A stretch of 64,000 nucleotides of DNA from an uncultured Bacteroidales bacterium (GTDB taxonomy: Bacteria; Bacteroidota; Bacteroidia; Bacteroidales; P3), in the NCBI GenBank assembly GCA_900317285.1, contig ONGA01000007.1, positions 1-64,000 on the forward strand, given 5' to 3'. Shown here one piece after another: positions 34,925 through 43,200 of the stretch. The notes beneath the pieces were generated by a model. The model was not told the origin of the DNA. It ran no database searches and saw only the letters and a list, made by a program, of their open reading frames with translations. The stretch's first letter is position 1. Each line of letters begins with the position of its first letter. The translations under genes and the position numbers were made by a program.

Positions 34925-35374
34925 ATGAGAAGAAACATTAAACTAACAGTGACGCTTGTCGCTATAATTGCCGCCGTTTCATTTGCTCTGACAGCTTCTT
35001 GTGGAAGGGATGCGTCGGAGAAACAGGTAGTGATGACCAATAAAGGGACTTGGTATGATGGATTCTTTGAAGAACGGTTGGAGAGGAAGGATGGTAGTGT
35101 GTGGATTTTTACCACTTACATCAAAGACGAGAGGCCTGTAGAAACTACCATTACCGATGAGAACGGGAAACCTGTTGAGAATCCTCCCGTCTGTCTAAAA
35201 CAGACCTTTGTCAAGGAAGATGCACATGTTGTTTTCCGAGAAGCTTTTAAGGAATATGATTGTGTGTATATGATGGTGGGCTATCAAAAGGATTTCCCTC
35301 GAAGTGGTGACAATTATTTTTACGCGGTTTATGCCTCAAGTTATGATGAAAATGGAGACTGTTTCTATGATTAG
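34925..35374 (+). CDS. Small lipoprotein of unknown function
   Basis: 149 residues. From ATG 34925 the N-terminus MRRNIKLTVTLVAIIAAVSFALTASC is a lipoprotein signal with lipobox LTASC; a GTG 24 bp upstream is in frame but would add a polar extension before it. The mature part (GTWYDGFFEERLERKDGSVWIFTTYI, TTITDENGKPVENPPV) looks beta-rich. No family is recognised. The gene is more A/T-rich and less C-ending in codon use than its neighbours. It overlaps the next gene by 8 bp, so the two form a coupled pair. Confidence 0.75.
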   Translation: MRRNIKLTVTLVAIIAAVSFALTASCGRDASEKQVVMTNKGTWYDGFFEERLERKDGSVWIFTTYIKDERPVETTITDENGKPVENPPVCLKQTFVKEDAHVVFREAFKEYDCVYMMVGYQKDFPRSGDNYFYAVYASSYDENGDCFYD

Positions 35375-35783
35375 TAAAAAAAGCTTGTTGTGGGTTGCTT
35401 TTATGGCAATGATGACTGTTGCGTATGGTCAACAGGATTTGACGGAAATAACGGAAAGTGATGGCTCTGCCCTTAAGGCAAAGACGGTCTGGGATACCAT
35501 AAGTGATACTGTCCCTTATCAAAATGAAGAGGCTGTTTTCAAGAAATTTGTGGCGGAAGGGCGGATGATTTGCAATGTGAGAAAATACAAGGATGATTTA
35601 TGTATTATTACCGCCCGTCGACCTAAGAGGGGTGGGGAAGATGATGAAATAGGGCCCAATGGCGTTTACGACGGCTGGATTGTCAAGGGTGACGGTACCC
35701 GGCTTCGGCTGCGGAGGATTTTCGAGAACGGGAAGATCGTAAAGGCCTATATCGGGGATCAGGAAGTGGAAATAATGGAATAA
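35367..35783 (+). CDS. Small exported protein, coupled to the lipoprotein upstream
   Basis: 138 residues. The chosen ATG (35367) overlaps the last codons of the upstream lipoprotein gene and yields a good signal peptide, MISKKSLLWVAFMAMMTVAYGQ. An earlier in-frame ATG would place 21 unlikely residues before it. The mature protein (AVFKKFVAEGRMICNVRKYKDD, GVYDGWIVKGDGTRLRLRRIFENGKIV) has no recognised family. It shares the A/T-rich composition of its partner and ends at a strong bidirectional terminator. Confidence 0.75.
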   Translation: MISKKSLLWVAFMAMMTVAYGQQDLTEITESDGSALKAKTVWDTISDTVPYQNEEAVFKKFVAEGRMICNVRKYKDDLCIITARRPKRGGEDDEIGPNGVYDGWIVKGDGTRLRLRRIFENGKIVKAYIGDQEVEIME

Positions 35784-35797
35784 GATTAATAAATGAG

Positions 35798-35829
35798 AGC
35801 GGGTGGCATGCTGAAACATGCCACCCGCT
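35798..35829. terminator. Bidirectional terminator between convergent genes
   Basis: Perfect 13-bp stem AGCGGGTGGCATG (35798-35810) / CATGCCACCCGCT (35817-35829) with loop CTGAAA. It lies between the small exported protein gene and the 3' end of the nucleoside kinase gene. Confidence 0.9.
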
Positions 35830-35840
35830 TGTTTGTTTAA

Positions 35841-37532
35841 TCAATACTCGAAGGTGCTGCCGCCAAGGAATTCGCGCATGATGCTGTTGTAGGGGATGAA
35901 CTTGTCGTCGATGGGCAGCAGCAGCTCGGAGAATCCCAGGAGCTGGCGTGCGATGGAGTATTCCTCGCAGTCTTCGGGTACCTGCTTGAGGAGGGGTTCG
36001 GCGTAGCGTTTCAGCACGCCGAGTTCGTAGAGCAGGGCGCTGTTGAACATGACGTTGGCGTTCTCCTGGTAGGGGAAGATGTGTCTGCGCTCGCCGCGCA
36101 CCACTTCGGGCCAGCGGCGGATGGTCTCGTAGGCGTTCCAGCCGCGGAAGTTGTTGTCGCGCACGATGCGGCGCACGAGGCGGTTGTCGGTGCCGTGGAT
36201 GATGTTCTGGTCGTCGATGGAGAGCTGGGTGAGGGCGGAGACATAGACCTTGAATTTCAGGCTTTCGTCGATTTCCGCCGTGAGTTTGGGGTTGAGGGCG
36301 TGGATGCCTTCGACGACGAGGATGCTGCGGGGGCCGAGCTTGAGGGTCTTGCCGCTGTAGAAGGGCGAGCCCTTGATGAAGTCGAAGGTGGGTATCTGCA
36401 CCTCCTCGCCGCTGAAGAGGGCGTTGAGGTGTTCGTTGAGCAGCGGGATGTCGAGGGCGTCGACGCTCTCGAAGTCGTATTCGCCGTTGGGGAGCTTGGG
36501 GGTGCGTTCGCGCGACATGAAGTAGTCGTCGAGCGAGAGCTGGTTGACGTCGTAGCCGAGGACGGAGAGCTGGACGCTGAGTCGGCGGCACGAGGTGGTC
36601 TTGCCCGAGCTCGAGGGACCGGCGAGGAGCACCATGCGGGCGCCGCTCTGGCGCACCTGTTCGGCGATTTCGGCGTATTTCTTTTCGTGCAGCGCTTCGG
36701 CGAGGAGGATGAGGTTCTGTCCGCCGCCGTTATAGACGATGCGGTTGTAGTCACCCACCGTGGAGGTGTGGAGGAGTTCGGTCCACTGGTAGTGTTCGCG
36801 GAAGATGGCGAAGAGCTTGGGGGTGTCGGTGTAGAGCGACAGCTTGTCGGGGTGTTCGGGGTCGGCGCACTGCAGCATGTAGCCGTCGCCGTACTGGCGG
36901 AAGTCCCAAGTGGTGAGGCATCCCGTGGAGGGTGCCAGTTTGCCGTTGATTTTGTGGACGGTGTCGCCGAGGAAGTTCATCTCGATGTAGAGCTGCTTGA
37001 GGTGCTCGAGGAGGTAGAGGGTCCTCTCCATGTGGCGCGGGCGGACGAGCTCGACGGCGTCTGTGCGGAGCATGGTCTTGGCGACGAAGGGGATGTCCTG
37101 TTCCTGGAGTGCTATCATGCGTTCGCGCACGGTGCGGCAGACCTCGTCGTTGGGGGGCAGCTGGAAGTCGTCGACGGCGCTCTCGATGCGGCAGTAGAAG
37201 CCGTTCTGGAGAGAGTGGTCGATGTGGAGCACTGCCTTGGGGTAGCTGTCGTGCACGGCGGTGTAGAGCATCATGGTGAGGGCGTTGCGGTACATGCGGA
37301 AGCCCTGGCGGCTGGTGATGTCGAGCAGCTGGATGGTCTTGGGGTTGTAGATGCGGTACTGCAGGGGCTCGACTTTGTTGTTGACGAGGGCGCCGAGGAT
37401 GGGCCGCGGGGCCTTGCCGTCGGCGACGGTCTTGGCTTTCACGTAGTCGGCAGCCAGCTGTGCCACGGGGGTGCCGGGCTCTATCTGCATTCGCTCGCCG
37501 GTGTTGGCTAGGACGATTTCGACTTGGGTCAT
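35841..37532 (-). CDS. Nucleoside (uridine-like) kinase with TGS and ThrRS-type domains
   Basis: 563 residues in three parts. Residues ~1-70 are a TGS domain (VEIVLANTGERMQIEPGTPV). Residues ~80-240 resemble the second additional domain of threonyl-tRNA synthetase (ALTMMLYTAVHDSYPKAVLHID...). Residues ~295-563 are a P-loop kinase of the uridine kinase/PRK type: Walker A GPSSSGKTT (305-313), LSLDDYFMSR, and VVEGIHALN. The architecture is a known Bacteroidetes/Firmicutes family annotated as nucleoside kinase; the role of the tRNA-synthetase-like part is not established. It is followed by a convergent terminator and preceded on the same strand by the four-helix-bundle insertion. Confidence 0.9.
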   Translation of the reverse strand: MTQVEIVLANTGERMQIEPGTPVAQLAADYVKAKTVADGKAPRPILGALVNNKVEPLQYRIYNPKTIQLLDITSRQGFRMYRNALTMMLYTAVHDSYPKAVLHIDHSLQNGFYCRIESAVDDFQLPPNDEVCRTVRERMIALQEQDIPFVAKTMLRTDAVELVRPRHMERTLYLLEHLKQLYIEMNFLGDTVHKINGKLAPSTGCLTTWDFRQYGDGYMLQCADPEHPDKLSLYTDTPKLFAIFREHYQWTELLHTSTVGDYNRIVYNGGGQNLILLAEALHEKKYAEIAEQVRQSGARMVLLAGPSSSGKTTSCRRLSVQLSVLGYDVNQLSLDDYFMSRERTPKLPNGEYDFESVDALDIPLLNEHLNALFSGEEVQIPTFDFIKGSPFYSGKTLKLGPRSILVVEGIHALNPKLTAEIDESLKFKVYVSALTQLSIDDQNIIHGTDNRLVRRIVRDNNFRGWNAYETIRRWPEVVRGERRHIFPYQENANVMFNSALLYELGVLKRYAEPLLKQVPEDCEEYSIARQLLGFSELLLPIDDKFIPYNSIMREFLGGSTFEY

Positions 37533-37551
37533 TGTTTGTTGCTTTTTTAGG

Positions 37552-37598
37552 GTAGTTAAATGTAGTTAAAGTAGTTAAAGGTAGTTAAAGGACAAATG
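37552..37598 (+). repeat. GTAGTTAAA array, left of the four-helix-bundle gene
   Basis: Four near-tandem GTAGTTAAA units (37552, 37562, 37571, 37581). The innermost continues as GTAGTTAAAGGACAAATG (37581-37598). The first 15 bases of that unit are the exact reverse complement of 37984-37998. The full 18 bases recur in reverse complement at 62182-62199. Confidence 0.9.
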
Positions 37599-37599
37599 T

Positions 37600-37974
37600 T
37601 CAGTCCTCCCATTTTTTTCTGTTTATGATGGCGCTGCTATAGGAGTTGAGGAATTTGCTGGTTTCCTCGATTTCCTGCATTAGCATGTCACTTTCATTTT
37701 GGTCAATATAGGATAAATCGTATCCAAGAATTATATAACAGCGACACTCCTCCAGACTCCCCTGTGCATAATTGTAGAAACGCAGTTTGTCATCTTTCCC
37801 CATTCGCTTGTAACCTTCCGCTATATTGCCAGCAATTGATACTGCAGCCCGGCGGAACTGAGAGGTAAGTCCGAATTTCTCATCATCAGGGAAACGTTTT
37901 GTTACTTTGTAAACATGGAGAATGAACTGTCGTGCTTTCTGCCATGCAATAACGTTCTCAAAACAATTGGTCAT
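37600..37974 (-). CDS. Four-helix-bundle protein, 23S rRNA intervening-sequence (S23) family
   Basis: 124 residues matching the IVP/S23 family: NVIAWQKARQFILHVYKVTKRFP, then EKFGLTSQFRRAAVSIAGNIAEGYKR, and AQGSLEECRCYIILGYDL. The family was first seen in spirochaete 23S rRNA insertions and is also the relative of the Avd accessory protein of diversity-generating retroelements; its function as a lone gene is unknown. The gene is A/T-rich compared with its neighbours. It lies wholly between inverted GTAGTTAAA arrays, inserted between two minus-strand genes. No rRNA or reverse transcriptase is nearby. Confidence 0.88.
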   Translation of the reverse strand: MTNCFENVIAWQKARQFILHVYKVTKRFPDDEKFGLTSQFRRAAVSIAGNIAEGYKRMGKDDKLRFYNYAQGSLEECRCYIILGYDLSYIDQNESDMLMQEIEETSKFLNSYSSAIINRKKWED

Positions 37975-37983
37975 GTGAAGGTA

Positions 37984-38025
37984 TTGTCCTTTAACTACTT
38001 AACTACTTTTAACTACTTTAACTAC
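37984..38025 (-). repeat. TTTAACTAC array, right of the four-helix-bundle gene
   Basis: Four TTTAACTAC-type units in the orientation opposite to the left array, with TTGTCCTTTAACTAC (37984-37998) innermost. The array ends 8 bp before the stop codon of the M24 peptidase gene. Confidence 0.9.
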
Positions 38026-38033
38026 ATGATATT

Positions 38034-39422
38034 TCAGCTATTCATGGTTGCTTCGATTTCCGCGACGGTCTTGGGGATGGGTTTGCCGAGGACGCGGCAG
38101 CCGTTGTCGGTGACGAGGATGTCGTCCTCGATGCGGATGCCGCCGAAGTCTTTCCATTTCTCGAGTTCGTCGAAGTTGATGAAGTCCTTGCCGGTGCCTT
38201 CGGCGTGCCATTTGTCGATGAGCGCGGGGATGAAGTAGCAACCGGGCTCGTCGGTGATGACGAAGCCGGGCTGGAGGCGGCGGCCGCAGCGGAGGCTGCC
38301 GAGGCCGAACTGCTCGGAGGGGCGGGTCTCGTCGTCGTAGCCGACGTTGATCTGGCCGTAGTTCTCCATGTCGTGCACGTCGAGACCCATCATGTGGCCG
38401 AGGCCGTGGGGCATGAGGAGGCTGTGGGCACCGGCAGCGACGATGTCGTCGGTGTTGCCGCGGAGGATGCCGAGACCTTTGTAGCCTTCGGCGAGGACGC
38501 GGCTGGCGGCCTGGTGGACTTCCTGGTAGGTGATGCCGGGGCGGGTGACGCGTATGGCTTCGAGGTTGGCGGCGAGGACGATTTCGTAGATGGCTTTCTG
38601 GCGTTGGTCGAAGCGGCCGCCCACGGGGACGGTGCGGGTGATGTCGGAGCAGTAGTTCATGGGGGTTTCGCAACCGGCGTCCATGACGAGCATGCGTCCT
38701 TTCTCGAGGCGGTTGTTGTGGCCGTGGTTGTGGAGGGTCTCGCCGTGGACGGTCATGATGACGGGGAAGGAGACGGGGCCGTTGCCTTTCCAGGCTTCGC
38801 CTTCCATGAATCCGGCGAGTTCGTATTCGTAGCGGCCGGGCATGGCGAGGCGCATGGCGCCGACGTGCATGTTGTAGGCTGTGGCGATGGCGCGTTCGAT
38901 TTCGGCAATCTCCTCGGGGCTCTTGATGGAGCGCTGCTTGACGCAGGCGAGGATGAGGTCGAGCGAGGCGTGGCGGTTGACGGCGGCGTAGGGGACGCCG
39001 AGCCACTCGCTGAGGTCGGCGCGGATGTCGGCGCGGTAGGGCGGCAGGTAGTGGGGCAGGGCGGAGGTGGGACGCTTGCCGTCGAGGTATTTGCGGAGGT
39101 CGGCAAGGGAGCCGCTGTTGTCGACGCCGACGCTGGCGGCGAGTTCCTTGACGGTGGGCAGGGGACCGGTCCAGATGATGTCGTCGATGTCGTAGTCGTT
39201 GGCGAAGAGGTAGTCCTTGCCGCTGTCGCAGTCGATGACGCCCACGAGGTCTTCGCGCTGGAGGCCGAAGAAGTAGAGGAAGGTGCTGTCCTGGCGGAAC
39301 CAGTAGGTGTTGTCCTTGTAGTTGCAGGGTGCCTCGTGGTTGCCGGGGAGGATGACGATGCCGCTCTTGAGGTCCTTGCGGAGCTGCTCGCGGCGGGCGA
39401 TATAGGTCTCTTTGTTGAACAT
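38034..39422 (-). CDS. pepP: Xaa-Pro aminopeptidase (M24B, aminopeptidase P-like)
   Basis: 462 residues. The N-terminal creatinase-like domain (MFNKETYIARREQLRKDLKSG, FYFFGL-type TFLYFFGLQRED) is followed by a pita-bread catalytic domain. Metal ligands are visible: Asp in LVMDAGCE, Asp in YCSDITRTVPVGG, His in MPHGLGHMMGLDVHD, Glu in VITDEPGCYF and Glu in GIRIEDDILV. It removes N-terminal residues preceding proline; no signal peptide, so cytosolic. It may once have been close to the nucleoside kinase gene, now separated by the repeat-bounded insert. Confidence 0.92.
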   Translation of the reverse strand: MFNKETYIARREQLRKDLKSGIVILPGNHEAPCNYKDNTYWFRQDSTFLYFFGLQREDLVGVIDCDSGKDYLFANDYDIDDIIWTGPLPTVKELAASVGVDNSGSLADLRKYLDGKRPTSALPHYLPPYRADIRADLSEWLGVPYAAVNRHASLDLILACVKQRSIKSPEEIAEIERAIATAYNMHVGAMRLAMPGRYEYELAGFMEGEAWKGNGPVSFPVIMTVHGETLHNHGHNNRLEKGRMLVMDAGCETPMNYCSDITRTVPVGGRFDQRQKAIYEIVLAANLEAIRVTRPGITYQEVHQAASRVLAEGYKGLGILRGNTDDIVAAGAHSLLMPHGLGHMMGLDVHDMENYGQINVGYDDETRPSEQFGLGSLRCGRRLQPGFVITDEPGCYFIPALIDKWHAEGTGKDFINFDELEKWKDFGGIRIEDDILVTDNGCRVLGKPIPKTVAEIEATMNS

Positions 39423-39600
39423 GGCGGATATGTTTTTTATTGTTTATATGCGTGTGTGAAAACAGAAGTAGTAACGCGGGCGCGCGGGATTTAGTATGCG
39501 TGTGGGGAAAGAAAAATGGAGGGGTGGAGGTAAAGTGCTGTGAGTGAGGGAGGATGGGACGAAGGATAGGAGAAAGTGGGACGAAATCCGGAAAAAACGC

Positions 39601-39685
39601 CTCCTATGCTTGTACTACCATTCTCCTATGGTTCTCCTTGGGTTCTCCTATGATGCGTATATGATGCGTATATGATGCTCCTATG
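39601..39685. repeat. CTCCTATG repeat block related to the 88-bp element
   Basis: Contains several CTCCTATG and TTCTCCTATGG units and two tandem ATGCGTATATG units. The word GATGCTCCTAT is shared with the end of repeat copy B (17973-17983 region). No coding frame. Confidence 0.65.
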
Positions 39686-39748
39686 TTTAGGGTTTAAGGT
39701 TTACGGTTTAGGGTTTACGGTTTAGGGTTTACGGTTTACGGTTTACGG
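39686..39748 (+). repeat. Heptamer array TTTAGGG/TTTACGG, nine units
   Basis: Nine tandem 7-bp units: three TTTAGGG, one TTTAAGG and five TTTACGG, covering exactly 63 bp. It begins at the end of the CTCCTATG block. Confidence 0.92.
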
Positions 39749-39755
39749 GGGTCTC

Positions 39756-39811
39756 TTCGAGACTTCAAGACTTCGAGACATCGAGACATCGAGACATTGA
39801 GACTTCGAGAA
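39756..39811 (+). repeat. Octamer array TTCGAGAC, seven units
   Basis: Seven tandem 8-bp units of TTCGAGAC, ATCGAGAC, ATTGAGAC and TTCAAGAC, the last ending GAGAA. It starts 7 bp after the heptamer array. Confidence 0.9.
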
Positions 39812-39975
39812 GTTCTGATAGTTCTTCTAGTTGCTCATTACATTTAATTGATTTAATATGTATTCGCAGGCATACCATTGATTGAGAAAAAAAATATAGA
39901 TTTCGTGAGCGAAAGCGAGCAGGAGAATTAAGGGGTGGGGGTGTTGAAAAAAATGGGGGGATGGGGAAAGATTTT

Positions 39976-40006
39976 TTTGCAGGATTAAAAAAAATGTGTA
40001 TATTTG
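39976..40006 (+). promoter_or_regulatory. Consensus promoter of the giant adhesin gene
   Basis: TTTG (39976-39979), exactly 19 bp, then TATATTTG (39999-40006). This is a perfect match to the Bacteroidetes consensus. Transcription should start near 40013. Confidence 0.85.
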
Positions 40007-40012
40007 CAGTAC

Positions 40013-40282
40013 TGTGTCCCCACTGGTAAGGCCCGTGGGAGAGTTGACTATAAAGAACTTATCGCATAACTGTGCAGGGAAAAAAGTGAGTGACGCGCGT
40101 CGGAAACGTCGCGGGTAAGGGGTGAATACCCCCCATTTGCGGCATCTTCGACGGCACCCAGACGGAGAGAGAGGGGGCGGAGTATACCCGGCAAAACCTA
40201 ACTTAATGAAAAAGAATTGTTTAAAAATAGAAAAAAAATTATCAATTAATTCACTTTATTATTAACCCAAAATCAAAATCCT
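40013..40282 (+). promoter_or_regulatory. Long structured 5' leader of the adhesin gene
   Basis: About 270 nt between the promoter and the start codon, G/C-rich at first and A/T-rich near the gene. Possible stems are CCCAC/GTGGG near 40020-40045, GCG-T-CG/CG-T-CGC around a GAAA loop near 40100, and GGGGT/ACCCC around GAAT near 40120-40135. I could not match it to a known riboswitch or leader class. Confidence 0.5.
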
Positions 40283-43200
40283 ATGCAAAAGTTTTTACGA
40301 ACTTTGATGCTTGTGGCGCTCATGGCAGTGCCGTTCGCATCGAGCGCACAGGCTGTCGACGAAACACACGTCGTACGCTTGGACGCTGGGAATTTTGACG
40401 GCTACACGGGCGGTACGACCCAGTTCAACGGCATTAATGTGCTGGTGGGCACCGCCACGCCGTCGTGGACCTATGCCGACCTGGCCGTCAACGGTCTGGA
40501 GGCAGGCCACTACTACAACACCCTGTTCCAGGGAGGCCGCTACCAGTGGCTCGTCACGCCCGCCATCGACCTGATGGGTCTGGCCGACGCGCAGGTCACC
40601 TACAGCGTCGCCCTGACAGCCTTCAACGGCAGCGGGGCACCCGACAGCATCGGTGCTGACAAGAAGTTTATCGTTCTTGCCTCCACCGACGGTCTGAACT
40701 GGACAGCCCTGCGCACCTACACCGGCGCGGACCTGGCCGCCATCCCGGCGACCTGGGATGTCGACACCGTCGACCTCGCAGACTACAAGGACAGCTATCC
40801 GGCAGTCTACTTGGCTTTCTACACCGAGAGCGCCCAGCCGCGCACCGGTAACGCCACCTTCCACATCGGCAACATCGCCGTCGACGGTCACCTGAAATGC
40901 CAGCCCGTCAGCGATGTCGTCGCCACCACCGTCACCACCAACAGCGTCACCATCGCCTGGACCAACGACAACCCCAAGAAGTATGGTCACCAGGTGCTTG
41001 TGTATCAGGGTGCCGAGCTTGTCGACAGCGTCAGCCTCGCTGCCTCGGCCCGCACCTACAGCAACAACGAACTCACCCCCGCCACCGTATACACCTTCAT
41101 GGTGCGCACCTCGTGCGACGGTAACGGCTGGCTTGATGCTACCCCCATCAATGTCTTTACCCACTATCCTATCAATATCGAGCTTCCCTATGAGAACGAT
41201 TTCGAAGCCGAGAATTCGGTGGACAATTGGTTCTTCTCCCGCGACACCACCAACGGCTGGTTCCGCGGTCGTGTGCTTGTGGACAGCGTGAAACTCGACA
41301 CTTATGTCTTGGGTGATGTGATCGCCCAGCACATTGGTGCGACCGACACTGCCTGGAAGGCAGAGACCGAGCACGTCTTCCCCACCGACATCGATTCCAC
41401 CACCACCATATGGACTGTCGACGAACGCGACACCAACTGGAATTATAGCTACAACTATAATTATGTGATGATGATGTCGAAAGACAGCGGCGCCACCGCC
41501 AGCTACAATACCAGCGGTAGCCGTTGCTACTACACCTACTTCCCCATCGAGCTTGAAGCCGGCGACTATAACCTGGGCTTCGACTGGCGCGGCATTGGCG
41601 AAGACAAAGCTTCTGCCTACGACTACATGGCTGCCTATCTGGCTCCCGAAGATGCCGACATCACCTTTAACCAGACTGGTGTTGTCCCCTCTTCCTGGAC
41701 GCTTCTCGATGGCAAGCTCTGGCGTCAGACCGAGTGGCAGAAATACTACTATACATTCAAAGTGGCTGAAGCCAACCACTACCACCTTGTCTTTGTCTGG
41801 CGCAACAACAACAGTGGCGGTAGCGGCAACGCTGCCATGTTCGACAACCTCATCTTCAACAAGGTGATTTGCTACCCGGTGACCGATGTCGCCGTGGTCG
41901 ACAGCATGACCACCGGCACCTCCCTGACCGTGAGCTTCACCGGCATGGGTGAAGGCTTTGAAGGCACCTACCGTGGTGTTGCCAAAGCTGGCAATGTGAC
42001 CGTCGAGGCCACCGCCGGTGCCAACGAAAGCACCATGACCTTTGTTGGCTTGAAGGGTGAGACCACCTACAGCATCAGCCTCTACACCGTCTGCGGCGAA
42101 GGCAATGAGAGCAACCCCACCAGTGCCGTCAACGGTACCACCCTGCCCACCTGCTACCCGGTGGAGAACCTGGCTGTGGTTGCCGACAGCACCACCGCCA
42201 ACCGCCTGCAGATTGCCTGGTTTGACACCAAGAACACCGAGCCCACCTACCAGGTGCGCGTCATGAAGGGTGCTGACACTGTGGATATTGTCACGACTCA
42301 GGATACCAGCTTCAGCATCAGCAATCTGGCCTCTTCGACCACCTACACCTTCTATGTGCGTCCCATCTGTGGCGTCGACGATAGCGCCCAGGTGCGCAGC
42401 GTCAGCGGCCAGACCGCTATTGAGTTCCTCAATATTGTCAATTATGTGAACGATTTCGAGGGTGCCAACGCTGCCGAAGGATGGATGTTCCTGCACCATA
42501 GTGGTAGCAACCGTTGGTATATAGGTACCCCGACTACCGAAGGATACAATGGTTCGCTCTTTGTTTCCAAAAATGGTACTGCTTGTGAATATAACAATGG
42601 CTCGGCTACCCGTACGGCCGCCATGTTGCCCGTCCACTTTGACGAAGCTGACTATTCCTACTCCTTTGACGCTATGGTGAAGGGCGAAAACAACTGGGAC
42701 TACCTTGAGGCATACCTTGTGCCTGCCAGTCTGGGTGTCACTGCTGCTCAAATTAACTCGTTGTATCGCAGCACAGCTCCTGCTGGCTGGATGATGCTTG
42801 GCAGCCGTCTTCAGATGCTTAGCTCCGTTACCACTGTTTCCAATGAACTTTCCTTCAATGGGGAAAGTGCTGGCGACTACTTCTTGCTGTTCTTCTGGGG
42901 TAACGATGGTAGCGGCGGTTCAGCCCCCGCTGGTGTTATTGACAACATCCGTCTCACCAAGGTTATCTGCGGTGCTCCCGCCAATTTGGCCGTTGCCGAC
43001 CGTACAGGCAGCACCGTTGACCTCACCTGGGAGTGCGACTTCCATGCCGACGATGTGACCTACCTCGTCGCCAATGTGGGTGTCGACACCACCGCTGTCA
43101 CCGGCGTGCTTGCCCACCAGCTGACCGGCCTTGCCGCCGAGACCGACTTCACCATCAAGGTGGGTATGGTCTGCAGCTATGGTGACACCCTCTGGAGCGA

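Larger units (their letters stand above)
39423..40282. other. Repeat-rich 860-bp intergenic region between divergent genes
   Basis: From left to right: a purine-rich stretch, the CTCCTATG block, a heptamer array, an octamer array, an A/T-rich stretch, a consensus promoter and a ~270-nt leader. I see no protein-coding gene. Confidence 0.7.

Noticed and set aside
37600-37974. Diversity-generating retroelement Avd gene
   Set aside because: The protein is related to the Avd fold, but no reverse transcriptase, template repeat or variable repeat is visible nearby.
37552-38025. CRISPR array at the GTAGTTAAA repeats
   Set aside because: Units are 9 bp, nearly contiguous and inverted on the two sides; there are no spacers of uniform length and no cas genes.
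39686-39748. Telomere-like TTTAGGG repeats as a replicon end
   Set aside because: Only nine mixed units, with ordinary genes on both sides; it is an internal tandem repeat.
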